Assembly (NCBI GenBank): GCA_015059785.1
Contig: SUZS01000002.1
Coordinates: 62,001 to 126,000, forward strand
Direction of reading: 5' to 3'
Source: Rikenellaceae bacterium
GTDB taxonomy: Bacteria > Bacteroidota > Bacteroidia > Bacteroidales > Rikenellaceae
Length of the DNA stretch: 64,000 nt
The position numbers were made by a program, and so were the translations under genes. The notes below the pieces were generated by a model. The model searched no databases. It was not told where the DNA came from and saw only the letters and a list, made by a program, of their open reading frames with translations. Shown here piece after piece: positions 17,882 through 24,123 of the stretch (the stretch's first letter is position 1; the number at the start of each line of letters is the position of its first letter).

Positions 17882-18295
17882 ATGACTAAATTTTGGAGAA
17901 TTTTTAGAACTGTGCTATTTATTGCTCTCTTTGTCGCTATTTATGCAGTGGCTGTAGTTGCGGCAATAGATGGAACTACGGAGTATAAAGTTGGGCTTGG
18001 TATTTTTACCATCGCCGCAGTTTTCGGACTGCCTAAAATTATAAAGACTTTAGCCTCGCCGCTAAAGAGTAGCGCAGAGTCAAAAGCCAAAGTTAGAAGA
18101 AGGTTGACTATCTACTTGGTGCTCTCGGTGCTGCTCACAGTTGCAGTCTACTTTATGTTAGCCCTCTCGCCAACACCTGTTGAGGATGTATGGATGACAG
18201 TTGTGGGTATATTTGTAGGGCTTATAGCCTGCTTTGGTATAATTGAACTATGTATGTTCTATCTGCCTCGCTCGCTTGGCTTTGATGAGGATTAA
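17882..18295 (+). CDS. Small membrane protein of unknown function, four helices
   Basis: Not recognised. 137 residues with four predicted membrane helices (about 10-30, 38-55, 78-98 and 105-128) and a basic loop between the second and third. The C-terminus is acidic (GFDED). It starts 24 nt after the two-helix protein and is followed 21 nt later by a soluble acidic protein. The pair of membrane proteins could form a channel, an anchor or an envelope-stress component, but nothing in the sequence decides this. Confidence 0.65.
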   Translation: MTKFWRIFRTVLFIALFVAIYAVAVVAAIDGTTEYKVGLGIFTIAAVFGLPKIIKTLASPLKSSAESKAKVRRRLTIYLVLSVLLTVAVYFMLALSPTPVEDVWMTVVGIFVGLIACFGIIELCMFYLPRSLGFDED

Positions 18296-18316
18296 TGATA
18301 ATTAAAATTTAGAATT

Positions 18317-18889
18317 ATGGCTAATTGTGGATACTGTTCGATTATCGTTAAGCAGAAAGATTCTATTAATGAGCTGCTGGAGATTCTGGACAAAAATTAC
18401 GATGAAGAGAGAGATAGCAATTATTTTAGTTTTTTGTATTCGGGTAAGGATTTTAATTGTTATCTAATCAGCGAAGTTGTAAAAGTAGAAGATACCGATA
18501 ATTACATACGACTAAATACACACTTTAGAAGAAGTGATGCAGTATGTCATTATCTTAAATTGAAGGGTATAGATTTTATATACAGATTTTCAGATGAACA
18601 ACATGGTATGGGCGGTCTTACAAATGATGCAACAGGAGAGTTCTTCAAAACCCGCCTATATGTTATGTTTGATGAATTAGACGAAGTGGTAGTTGACATA
18701 CCGATTGACGCTACTCAAGAGTATATTGACGCAAAAATAAAAGAGATAGAGACAGAGCGTAATATGGAGTCTATACATTGGTACACCTATGAGTATTGTG
18801 ATGATAGTTATTTTGATGTAAATGATACTAACCGAGCGAGTTTTGAAAAGCAGATAAAAGAGATGTTAAGTGGCGAATTGCAGTGTTAA
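18317..18889 (+). CDS. Acidic soluble protein of unknown function
   Basis: Not firmly recognised. 190 residues, strongly acidic, no signal peptide or membrane helix. The beginning MANCGYCSIIVKQKD and the alternation of strands and helices recall the DUF1281/Api92-like ferredoxin-fold proteins that start MxNWCxN, but this is only a resemblance. The region is AT-rich compared with the flanking metabolic genes. It sits between two membrane proteins and a duplicated pair of acidic proteins. Immunity-type or antirestriction-type small proteins often look like this, but no toxin or nuclease is visible nearby. Confidence 0.6.
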   Translation: MANCGYCSIIVKQKDSINELLEILDKNYDEERDSNYFSFLYSGKDFNCYLISEVVKVEDTDNYIRLNTHFRRSDAVCHYLKLKGIDFIYRFSDEQHGMGGLTNDATGEFFKTRLYVMFDELDEVVVDIPIDATQEYIDAKIKEIETERNMESIHWYTYEYCDDSYFDVNDTNRASFEKQIKEMLSGELQC

Positions 18890-18905
18890 ATAAAAAGATT
18901 TATTC

Positions 18906-18951
18906 TGGGGCACACGATATAAATACTTGTCTTAGAGATTTGAGTGTCCCA
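18906..18951. other. Hairpin in the gap between unknown genes
   Basis: TGGGGCAC (18906-18913) can pair with GTGTCCCA (18944-18951), 8 bp with one G-U. There is no U-run, so a terminator is doubtful. The remaining bases up to 19025 show no clear promoter. Confidence 0.35.
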
Positions 18952-19025
18952 TAATTAACAAGAAGTATCACGGATTGATTATTTATTATATCTGTAGAAA
19001 GTTAGGTCTTAAAAACTATAAGATT

Positions 19026-19553
19026 ATGAGTGAAAAAGAGTTAATTATGAACAAAGCTGTCGAACTTAATAAGAAAATGAACGAAGTTGTCGAACTTAAT
19101 GAGAAAATTAAGGCTCGACTGGAAGAACTTGGTTTAGAGGAGTTCCATTTTTCTGAATTTTACGGCAGTAGTGAATGTGATTGGCGTGATGAAGAAATAG
19201 ATTCAGGTATATCTTTCGATAACGATGTTTATGACTATTACGAATTGGGTCTTGATTTTAGATATTGGAGTACTGATGTACCAATTAAAAACGAGAATAT
19301 CTGTGTCGATTTGAGAGCAATAAAAATAGTTAGAGAAACAATATTGTATTGTTTCGAATTGCATTGTCAGGATGATAATGGTCTGTTTACAACAGAGGCT
19401 AACTTTCTGGAGTTTGAAGAGTTGTTAGATATGGACTATTGCAACGACTATAAGTACATTAAATCTTTATTAGAACGTATTTTACGTGGTTTAACTGAAG
19501 AAGGTTATTTCAAACTAATTAAAGCAAATAAAGAGTATTTTAGAAAAGATTAA
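19026..19553 (+). CDS. Acidic protein of unknown function, tandem paralogue 1
   Basis: Not recognised. 175 residues from the ATG at 19026, chosen because the next gene, a close copy, starts at the matching place (MSEKEL versus MSENEL); the open frame itself begins 17 codons earlier. Residues 9-28 are a 10-residue coiled-coil-like repeat present twice, encoded by an exact 30-nt tandem period (19050-19079, 19080-19109). The central part is acidic and aromatic (FHFSEFYGSSECDW). The C-terminal half is helical and ends NKEYFRKD. There is no signal peptide. It resembles orphan immunity-type proteins in size and charge only. Confidence 0.65.
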   Translation: MSEKELIMNKAVELNKKMNEVVELNEKIKARLEELGLEEFHFSEFYGSSECDWRDEEIDSGISFDNDVYDYYELGLDFRYWSTDVPIKNENICVDLRAIKIVRETILYCFELHCQDDNGLFTTEANFLEFEELLDMDYCNDYKYIKSLLERILRGLTEEGYFKLIKANKEYFRKD

Positions 19554-19557
19554 GATT

Positions 19558-20040
19558 ATGAGTGAAAATGAGTTAATTAAGAACGAAGTTGTCGAACTTA
19601 ATGAGAAAATTAAGGCTCGACTGGAAGAACTTGGTTTAGAGGAGTTCCATTTTTCTGAATTTTACAGCAGTAGTGAATGCGATTGGTGTGATGAAGAAAT
19701 AGATTCAGATATATCTTTCGATGACGATTTTAGTCTTGATTTTAGATATTGGACTGCTGATATGCCAATTAAACACCAGAGTATCTGTGTCGATTTAAGG
19801 GCAATAAAAATAGTTGGAGAAACAATATTGTATTGTTTAGAATCGTATGTGGATTGTTCTGAAGGCCCGTCTGATGAAGAGGCTAACTTTGAGGAGTTTG
19901 AAGCGTTGTTAGATATGGACCATTACGCCGACTATAAGCACGTTAAATCTTTATTAGAACGTATTTTAGAAGACGGTTTAGGAGAAGAAGATTCTTACGG
20001 ACTAATTGAAACAAATAAAGAGTATTTTAGAAAAGATTAA
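19558..20040 (+). CDS. Acidic protein of unknown function, tandem paralogue 2
   Basis: Not recognised. 160 residues, clearly a duplicate of the preceding gene: the start region, the FHFSEFY block, the ICVDLRAIKIV block and the C-terminal NKEYFRKD are shared almost residue for residue. The differences cluster in two places: one fewer 10-residue repeat near the N-terminus, and a divergent loop around residue 100 (SYVDCSEGPSDE). The inter-gene linker AAAAGATTAAGATT is also duplicated and precedes the next gene too. This points to a recent unequal crossover and then diversification of chosen loops. Confidence 0.65.
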   Translation: MSENELIKNEVVELNEKIKARLEELGLEEFHFSEFYSSSECDWCDEEIDSDISFDDDFSLDFRYWTADMPIKHQSICVDLRAIKIVGETILYCLESYVDCSEGPSDEEANFEEFEALLDMDHYADYKHVKSLLERILEDGLGEEDSYGLIETNKEYFRKD

Positions 20041-20044
20041 GATT

Positions 20045-20272
20045 ATGATTTACAGAGTTATTCGCACCTACAGTTATCGAATGGGAACCGTTGTTGAGGC
20101 TTCTTCAGAGGAGGAGGCTATGCAGATTGTTTGTAGCTGCCCAAGTGATTATGAATGGGAAGATGAAGATGGTGGAGAACATATGTTGGAAGACACCTAT
20201 TGTTATGTTGGTGTAGATAGAAACGGAGACCCAGCAGAAACAGTAGATGATGTTGTGGAGTTTGAGGCTTAG
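20045..20272 (+). CDS. Small acidic protein of unknown function
   Basis: Not recognised. 75 residues from the ATG at 20045, which stands after the same AAAAGATTAAGATT linker that precedes paralogue 2; the open frame extends 13 codons upstream into the previous gene and is ignored. The first third (MIYRVIRTYSYRMGTVVEAS) suggests a beta strand followed by a helix (SSEEEAMQIV). The rest is acidic, with Cys at residues 30, 32 and 53. The stop abuts a 45-nt direct repeat that recurs next to the tRNA-Asp gene, so the gene ends at a rearrangement boundary. Confidence 0.55.
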   Translation: MIYRVIRTYSYRMGTVVEASSEEEAMQIVCSCPSDYEWEDEDGGEHMLEDTYCYVGVDRNGDPAETVDDVVEFEA

Positions 20273-20273
20273 T

Positions 20274-20318
20274 CCGATGTAATCGGCTACCCTCGCAGTT
20301 GGGATATAGACAAAAAAA
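20274..20318. repeat. 45-nt direct repeat, copy 1
   Basis: Identical to 20588-20632. It starts with the small palindrome CCGATGTAATCGG and ends in seven A residues. The second copy lies directly next to the terminator of tRNA-Asp. The two copies therefore mark a duplication of the tRNA's downstream flank. Confidence 0.9.
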
Positions 20319-20319
20319 G

Positions 20320-20437
20320 AGGCTGAATAAAAAGTGTATTTTGTCGTTACGCTTGCCCTCAAAATGCTCATTTACGCCAAGTAAACTCCGCTTTTTCGGG
20401 CTTCGCAAGCCTAAAACTACATCTTTTTATTCAACCT
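20320..20437. repeat. Dispersed foldable repeat, copy 2 (intact inverted ends)
   Basis: Length 118 bp. The left end AGGCTGAATAAAAAGTGTA (20320-20338) and right end (20418-20437) are inverted repeats of about 19 bp with two differences. The interior is shared with copies 1 and 3 and contains nested complementarities. There is no coding capacity. It resembles a MITE or REP-like palindromic unit, with no transposase nearby. Confidence 0.88.
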
Positions 20438-20448
20438 CCGAACAAAAT

Positions 20449-20480
20449 GTGGGTGACTATTTTACTTTTTAGTCACCCAC
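20449..20480. terminator. Terminator-like hairpin attached to repeat copy 2
   Basis: GTGGGTGACTA (20449-20459) pairs perfectly with TAGTCACCCAC (20470-20480), 11 bp around a T-rich loop. It ends transcription from the unknown-gene patch or from the tRNA side, or is simply part of the repeat. Confidence 0.7.
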
Positions 20481-20507
20481 TTTGGTGCGGTGCGTAGGGG
20501 ACTTGAA
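20480..20507 (-). pseudogene. Fragment of the tRNA-Asp 3' end
   Basis: 28 nt matching 20657-20684 with one mismatch: the acceptor 3' strand and part of the T arm of tRNA-Asp with its flank, in the same orientation. It ends abruptly and lacks the rest of the tRNA. Such partial copies are left when an element integrates into, or excises from, a tRNA 3' end, or by local duplication. Confidence 0.75.
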
Positions 20508-20510
20508 TGT

Positions 20511-20536
20511 CGCGCTGTAGCTTTTGCTACAGCGCG
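20511..20536. other. Perfect 11-bp hairpin beside the tRNA fragment
   Basis: CGCGCTGTAGC (20511-20521) pairs with GCTACAGCGCG (20526-20536) around a TTTT loop. It lies directly after the tRNA fragment, inside the duplicated interval. No U-run follows; its function is unknown. Confidence 0.6.
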
Positions 20537-20587
20537 TCATCACTGAGGGAGTGCCGCAGTCGCAGAATGCGGAGCGGAGATACACGA

Positions 20588-20632
20588 CCGATGTAATCGG
20601 CTACCCTCGCAGTTGGGATATAGACAAAAAAA
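20588..20632. repeat. 45-nt direct repeat, copy 2
   Basis: Identical to 20274-20318. Here it continues directly into the tRNA-Asp terminator, whereas copy 1 continues into the dispersed repeat. Confidence 0.9.
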
Positions 20633-20633
20633 A

Positions 20634-20657
20634 GAAGACAATCGAAAGATTGTCTTC
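20634..20657 (-). terminator. Terminator of tRNA-Asp
   Basis: GAAGACAATC (20634-20643) and GATTGTCTTC (20648-20657) form a perfect 10-bp stem with a tetraloop. On the minus strand it is followed by eight U residues, a textbook intrinsic terminator. Confidence 0.9.
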
Positions 20658-20664
20658 TTTGGTG

Positions 20665-20738
20665 CGGTGCGTAGGGGACTCGAACCCCTGACCCCGTGCG
20701 TGACAGGCACGTATTCTAACCAGCTGAACTAACGCACC
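20665..20738 (-). tRNA. tRNA-Asp (GTC anticodon)
   Basis: On the minus strand the sequence begins GGTGCGTTAGTTCAGC and forms all four arms. The acceptor GGTGCGT pairs with ACGCACC, the anticodon loop reads CTGTCAC with anticodon GTC, and the T loop is TTCGAGT. The discriminator base is G, as expected for Asp. The CCA end is not encoded, which is common in Bacteroidota. Promoter at 20784-20814. Confidence 0.96.
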
Positions 20739-20783
20739 AAGAACCTTTGCTTTCAGAGGTGTTTTCCTTTCTGATTGCGAGTG

Positions 20784-20814
20784 CAAAGATAGGGCAAAAA
20801 TTTTATTCTGCAAA
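20784..20814 (-). promoter_or_regulatory. Promoter of tRNA-Asp
   Basis: On the minus strand, TTTG (20811-20814), a 19-nt spacer and TATCTTTG (20784-20791), about 46 nt upstream of the mature 5' end. Confidence 0.75.
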
Positions 20815-20844
20815 CTTTTTTGCAACTTTTTTTCAAAAAAAATA

Positions 20845-21378
20845 CTACTTTTTGAAGAAGGTAAATTGTACGCTGCCGTAACTTCTTGATTGCCAAAATA
20901 ATGGATGATTTTCAAAATTGTACTTATCTGAGTGCTCAAAAATGAAAATTCCATCTTCACGAAGTATGTTTTCGCTTAAAACAAGCTCTACAACCTCTAC
21001 AAGGTTCTCTAAATCGTATGGAGCGTCCGAAAAAACGATATCAAAACTCTTTGGGCAGCTCTTTAGATAGAGGAAAACATTTGCCTTTACGGGGTAGATA
21101 TTATCTGCTCCGAGGCTTTTGGCTGTTGTGCGGATGAAGTTGTGGTGTACGGCATTTATCTCTACAGATGTGACGCTATTAGCTCCGCGAGAGGCAAACT
21201 CATAGCTTATTGAGCCAGTACCTGCAAAGAGGTCCAGCACATCGCACTGCTCAAAGTCAACAAGGTTTTGGAGAATGTTAAATAGGTTCTCCTTTGCAAA
21301 ATCTGTTGTGGGCCTTGCACGAAGATTCTTGGGCGGGTTGATTGCTCGTCCGCGGAATTTGCCACTTATTATTCGCAT
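20845..21378 (-). CDS. rsmD: 16S rRNA (guanine966-N2)-methyltransferase
   Basis: Methylates G966 of 16S rRNA in the small subunit. The 177 residues fit RsmD. It begins MRIISGKFRGR, as is usual for the family, and has the substrate-binding RPTTDFAKENLFNIL. The SAM-binding motif is LDLFAGTGSISYE (48-60). The catalytic motif, normally N/D-P-P-Y, is SDAPYD here, with alanine in place of the first proline. The start overlaps the stop of the DUF3822 gene by 10 nt. A poly-T stretch follows the stop but without a clear hairpin. Confidence 0.92.
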   Translation of the reverse strand: MRIISGKFRGRAINPPKNLRARPTTDFAKENLFNILQNLVDFEQCDVLDLFAGTGSISYEFASRGANSVTSVEINAVHHNFIRTTAKSLGADNIYPVKANVFLYLKSCPKSFDIVFSDAPYDLENLVEVVELVLSENILREDGIFIFEHSDKYNFENHPLFWQSRSYGSVQFTFFKK

Positions 21379-21971
21379 ATCACTTTATAGTACTTTTTGA
21401 GTGCTTTTATATACTCTTTAGCCCCTATAATATATATAGGTATATCAGTAGGGGTAGATGTTGTGCTTAAAATATTTGTAATATAGAAGACCAACTCGTC
21501 GCTGCTTGCCACCTCTATGGCCTCTGCAACCAGTAGTGTAGGATTGTATAGGCGGATGTAGCTGATGCTCTCTACAATCTCTACGGCTATGCACCGCTCG
21601 CCACGATGAGCGATAGATAGCAGTGGGGTAGTGATATTGAGTCTTGAGCCGAGTGTGTCCACAAGAGTCTGATAGCAGCTGCGTGATATAGCAATAGCAG
21701 CACAGATGTTTCCGAACGGCTGGCTGTAGATTGCCACCTCATCATCAAGCGCAGCCTGGCCTGTTATAGCGAGCGCATTGGCGGCAGAAATTTCTGCGGT
21801 AAGAGCCTGAGGCACGAGAGTTACGCGTGGGGTATCTATGCAGACAACCACATCTCCACTTTGGGGGATAGACCCAAGTGTAGTTGCAGAAAAAAAGCGT
21901 CCACCCGAAGCAAGACGGATGGACGCTTTTTTTTCGGAGTTATTAGAGCTCCTCCCAGTTACCTGCCTCAT
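21369..21971 (-). CDS. DUF3822 family protein
   Basis: A Bacteroidota-specific family of unknown function, often found beside rsmD. It is 200 residues from the ATG at 21971, which has a purine-rich GGAGAGAGG stretch 5 nt ahead; the open frame is longer but that part lies in the upstream gene. The fold looks like two actin/FtsA-like halves: SIRLASGG, VVVCIDTPRVTLVPQAL, then a C-terminal alpha/beta half ending YIIGAKEYIKALKKYY. Its first codons overlap the upstream gene by 29 nt and contain a terminator-shaped hairpin (21889-21934). The association with rsmD suggests a role linked to RNA modification or DNA/RNA handling, but this is only context. Confidence 0.75.
   Translation of the reverse strand: MRQVTGRSSNNSEKKASIRLASGGRFFSATTLGSIPQSGDVVVCIDTPRVTLVPQALTAEISAANALAITGQAALDDEVAIYSQPFGNICAAIAISRSCYQTLVDTLGSRLNITTPLLSIAHRGERCIAVEIVESISYIRLYNPTLLVAEAIEVASSDELVFYITNILSTTSTPTDIPIYIIGAKEYIKALKKYYKVICE
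21889..21934. terminator. Terminator-shaped hairpin inside the start of the DUF3822 gene
   Basis: AAAAAAAGCGTCC and GGACGCTTTTTTT form a stem of more than 12 bp around an 18-nt loop, with U-runs in both directions. It lies just after the stop of the upstream gene but within codons 13-28 of DUF3822, so it may attenuate transcription into DUF3822-rsmD. Confidence 0.7.
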
Positions 21972-22587
21972 TGTTACCTCTCTCCATTGAGCCGAACTTG
22001 ATGCCCGGATACTTATTGAGAACATTCAGACAGTTGTCTACAAGGTTGATAACCTCCTGGCGGTAAACAACAGTGTCGAGGAAGTTGATATAAGGAGCGC
22101 GGCACTCAACTGTAGGAATCACAATCTTAGACTCTGTAGTAAGGATAGCTGCCTCGAGGTAGAACTCCTTATTGTCAGAGTAAGGGATGTAACGAAGGTT
22201 GCGAACATCCTCCTCAGTAAGGTGCTTGAACAGAGAGTCCTTAACAGAGTAGGTGAACTTCTCTACATTCTTAAACTTGCGGCCATACTTCTTGCGAGCC
22301 TGAGCCATAGCAACAGAGTCATCCTCGTCAATCAGACGACGCTCACCCTCCATAGTCTCATTGAGCACGAAGTTGATAAGTGAGTCAAAGTCAGCTGTAA
22401 AGTGCTGATACTTACTCTTGAACTGACGCTCTGCGGTACGGATGTCCTTGATGCGAGTGATAACCGCCTTCTCGCGAACTTTCTGCTCCTCGTCAAACTT
22501 GATAGGGGTTGAGATAAGTACATAGACATAGAATCCCAAACCTACTGCTACTAGAGCGAGCAATAATTGAAGTAGTTTCTTTCCCAT
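21943..22587 (-). CDS. Membrane-anchored periplasmic protein of unknown function
   Basis: Not recognised by name, though proteins of this kind occur beside DUF3822/rsmD in Bacteroidota. 214 residues: a single N-terminal membrane helix (about 5-25) after MGKK, then a largely helical, charged domain. The layout of a short N-terminal helix followed by RTAERQFKSKYQHFTADFDSLINFV recalls the N-terminal part of type IV pilin-like/pseudopilin folds. No prepilin cleavage motif is clear. The acidic C-terminus ends EAGNWEEL. The downstream gene overlaps by 29 nt. No consensus promoter was found in the 89-nt gap to the divergent helicase gene. Confidence 0.65.
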   Translation of the reverse strand: MGKKLLQLLLALVAVGLGFYVYVLISTPIKFDEEQKVREKAVITRIKDIRTAERQFKSKYQHFTADFDSLINFVLNETMEGERRLIDEDDSVAMAQARKKYGRKFKNVEKFTYSVKDSLFKHLTEEDVRNLRYIPYSDNKEFYLEAAILTTESKIVIPTVECRAPYINFLDTVVYRQEVINLVDNCLNVLNKYPGIKFGSMERGNNEAGNWEEL

Positions 22588-22623
22588 TTTGAATTAATTT
22601 TAATTTATATTTTTTTTATTTAG

Positions 22624-22654
22624 TTGCAGAGCTACGAAAAAAATGCTATGTTTG
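22624..22654 (+). promoter_or_regulatory. Promoter of the RecD-like helicase gene
   Basis: TTG (22624-22626), a 20-nt spacer and TATGTTTG (22647-22654). The leader would be about 18 nt. Confidence 0.6.
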
Positions 22655-22676
22655 TAGCCAATTAAAACAACTGAAA

Positions 22677-24095
22677 ATGCAAAGCACCACAATTGCGACC
22701 CAAATTTACGAAAAATTATTGTTCCAACCAACGGAAAATCAAAAAAAAATCATCAATTCTCTCTCTGAGTATCTTTCTGATGATGATTCTTCAAGATTTT
22801 TTGTGCTTAATGGCTATGCTGGAACGGGTAAAACAACGCTAATTGCTGCTGTTGTCTCGGCTCTTAAGTCGTTGGGTATTAAGACTATACTACTTGCTCC
22901 TACGGGTCGTGCGGCAAAGGTGTTGTCGCAATATACACAAGAAAAGGCCCTGACAATACATAAAAAGATATATCGTGAGCAGACAAACGCACAATATGAG
23001 TCTAAATTCTCGCTAAATCTTAATCGTGAGGTAGATGCGCTCTTTATTGTAGATGAGGCTTCTATGCTCTCTACGGGGAGTAGTTCGGATAAGACTCTGT
23101 TTGGAAGTGGTTCACTGCTTGAGGATTTAATTCAGTATGTCAGAAGTGGAAAACATTGTAGGCTGATGCTTGTTGGTGACTCGGCACAGCTTCCTCCAGT
23201 GGGGGATGACTTTAGCCCTGCGCTCTCGCCTGCAGAGCTTCTTCCATATGCCGATGTTGTGTACGAGACTATGGACGAGGTGGTGCGTCAAGAGCAGAAC
23301 TCGGGTATACTTTTTAATGCTACGCTTGTTAGGTGTATGCTTGAGAATGGTATATATGAGATTCCGAAACTTGATACTTCGTATGATGATGTGGAGGCTC
23401 TTAATGGTGGCGAATTTTTAGAGCGACTGCAGGAGTGTTACGACCGCTATGGGCGTGATGAGACGATAATTATTACCCGCTCAAATAAGCGTGCAAATAG
23501 ATATAATGAAGGTATTAGACGCAATACTCTCTTTGCTGAGGAGGAGATTGAAAGTGGCGATATGCTTATGGTTGTTAAGAATAACTACCACTATACCGAG
23601 CGCATAGAGAACTGTCCGATGAGTTTTATTGCCAATGGAGATATTGCCAAACTCAAGCGCATACGCCGTTTTGAGTCTCTGTACGGTTTTAGATACGCCT
23701 CGGCGGTGTTGGAGTTTGCGGACTATGACAATACTGAGATAGAGTGTAAAATTCTGCTTGACACACTTAGTTCGGAGTCCCCATCGCTTACATATGAGCA
23801 GTCGCAACAACTCTTCTATGAGGTGGAGAAGGACTATACGGATATAAAGAGTAAAATTAAGCGTTTCAAGGAGATACGCGAGAATGAGTACTACAATGCT
23901 CTGCAAGTAAAGTTCTCCTATGCAGTCACTTGTCACAAGGCGCAAGGTGGACAGTGGAGCGCCGTGTTTATTGATAGATTTCTCTTTGGCGATGAGATGA
24001 TGTCAAAGGATATGCTCCGTTGGCTCTATACTGCCATTACGCGAGCGACAGAGAGGGTATTTTTCGTCAATTTTGACGAGAGTTTCTTTGAATAA
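22677..24095 (+). CDS. RecD-like/Dda-type superfamily 1 DNA helicase
   Basis: An ATP-dependent DNA helicase of the RecD2/Dda branch, 472 residues, without the long N-terminal region of RecD2. Walker A is GYAGTGKTTL (46-55), Walker B/DEAD-like is FIVDEASML, motif III is LMLVGDSAQLPPVG, and the UvrD_C_2-like motif near the C-terminus is VTCHKAQGGQW followed by YTAITRATE. It probably acts in DNA repair or recombination in the cytoplasm. It lies directly upstream of mutS but mutS has its own promoter, so joint control is not required. Confidence 0.9.
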   Translation: MQSTTIATQIYEKLLFQPTENQKKIINSLSEYLSDDDSSRFFVLNGYAGTGKTTLIAAVVSALKSLGIKTILLAPTGRAAKVLSQYTQEKALTIHKKIYREQTNAQYESKFSLNLNREVDALFIVDEASMLSTGSSSDKTLFGSGSLLEDLIQYVRSGKHCRLMLVGDSAQLPPVGDDFSPALSPAELLPYADVVYETMDEVVRQEQNSGILFNATLVRCMLENGIYEIPKLDTSYDDVEALNGGEFLERLQECYDRYGRDETIIITRSNKRANRYNEGIRRNTLFAEEEIESGDMLMVVKNNYHYTERIENCPMSFIANGDIAKLKRIRRFESLYGFRYASAVLEFADYDNTEIECKILLDTLSSESPSLTYEQSQQLFYEVEKDYTDIKSKIKRFKEIRENEYYNALQVKFSYAVTCHKAQGGQWSAVFIDRFLFGDEMMSKDMLRWLYTAITRATERVFFVNFDESFFE

Positions 24096-24117
24096 TCGCC
24101 AAAAATAGCTATCTTTG
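24087..24117 (+). promoter_or_regulatory. Promoter of mutS, predicted leaderless transcript
   Basis: TTTG (24087-24090), a 19-nt spacer and TATCTTTG (24110-24117). Only 6 nt separate the box from the mutS ATG at 24124, so the transcript should begin at or next to the start codon. The -33 box lies in the last codons of the helicase gene. Confidence 0.75.
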
Positions 24118-24123
24118 CCAATT

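Noticed and set aside
20480..20507. Second tRNA gene
   Set aside because: Only the acceptor 3' strand and part of the T arm are present; no D or anticodon arm follows, so it is a fragment.
17514..20738. Active integrative element at tRNA-Asp
   Set aside because: No integrase, relaxase, transposase or replication gene lies in or near the interval, and the tRNA-fragment copies are only about 180 bp apart; only a decayed scar or passenger island is supported.
24115..24123. TTG start three codons upstream of the mutS ATG
   Set aside because: The TTG is part of the TATCTTTG promoter box, so it would not be in the transcript.
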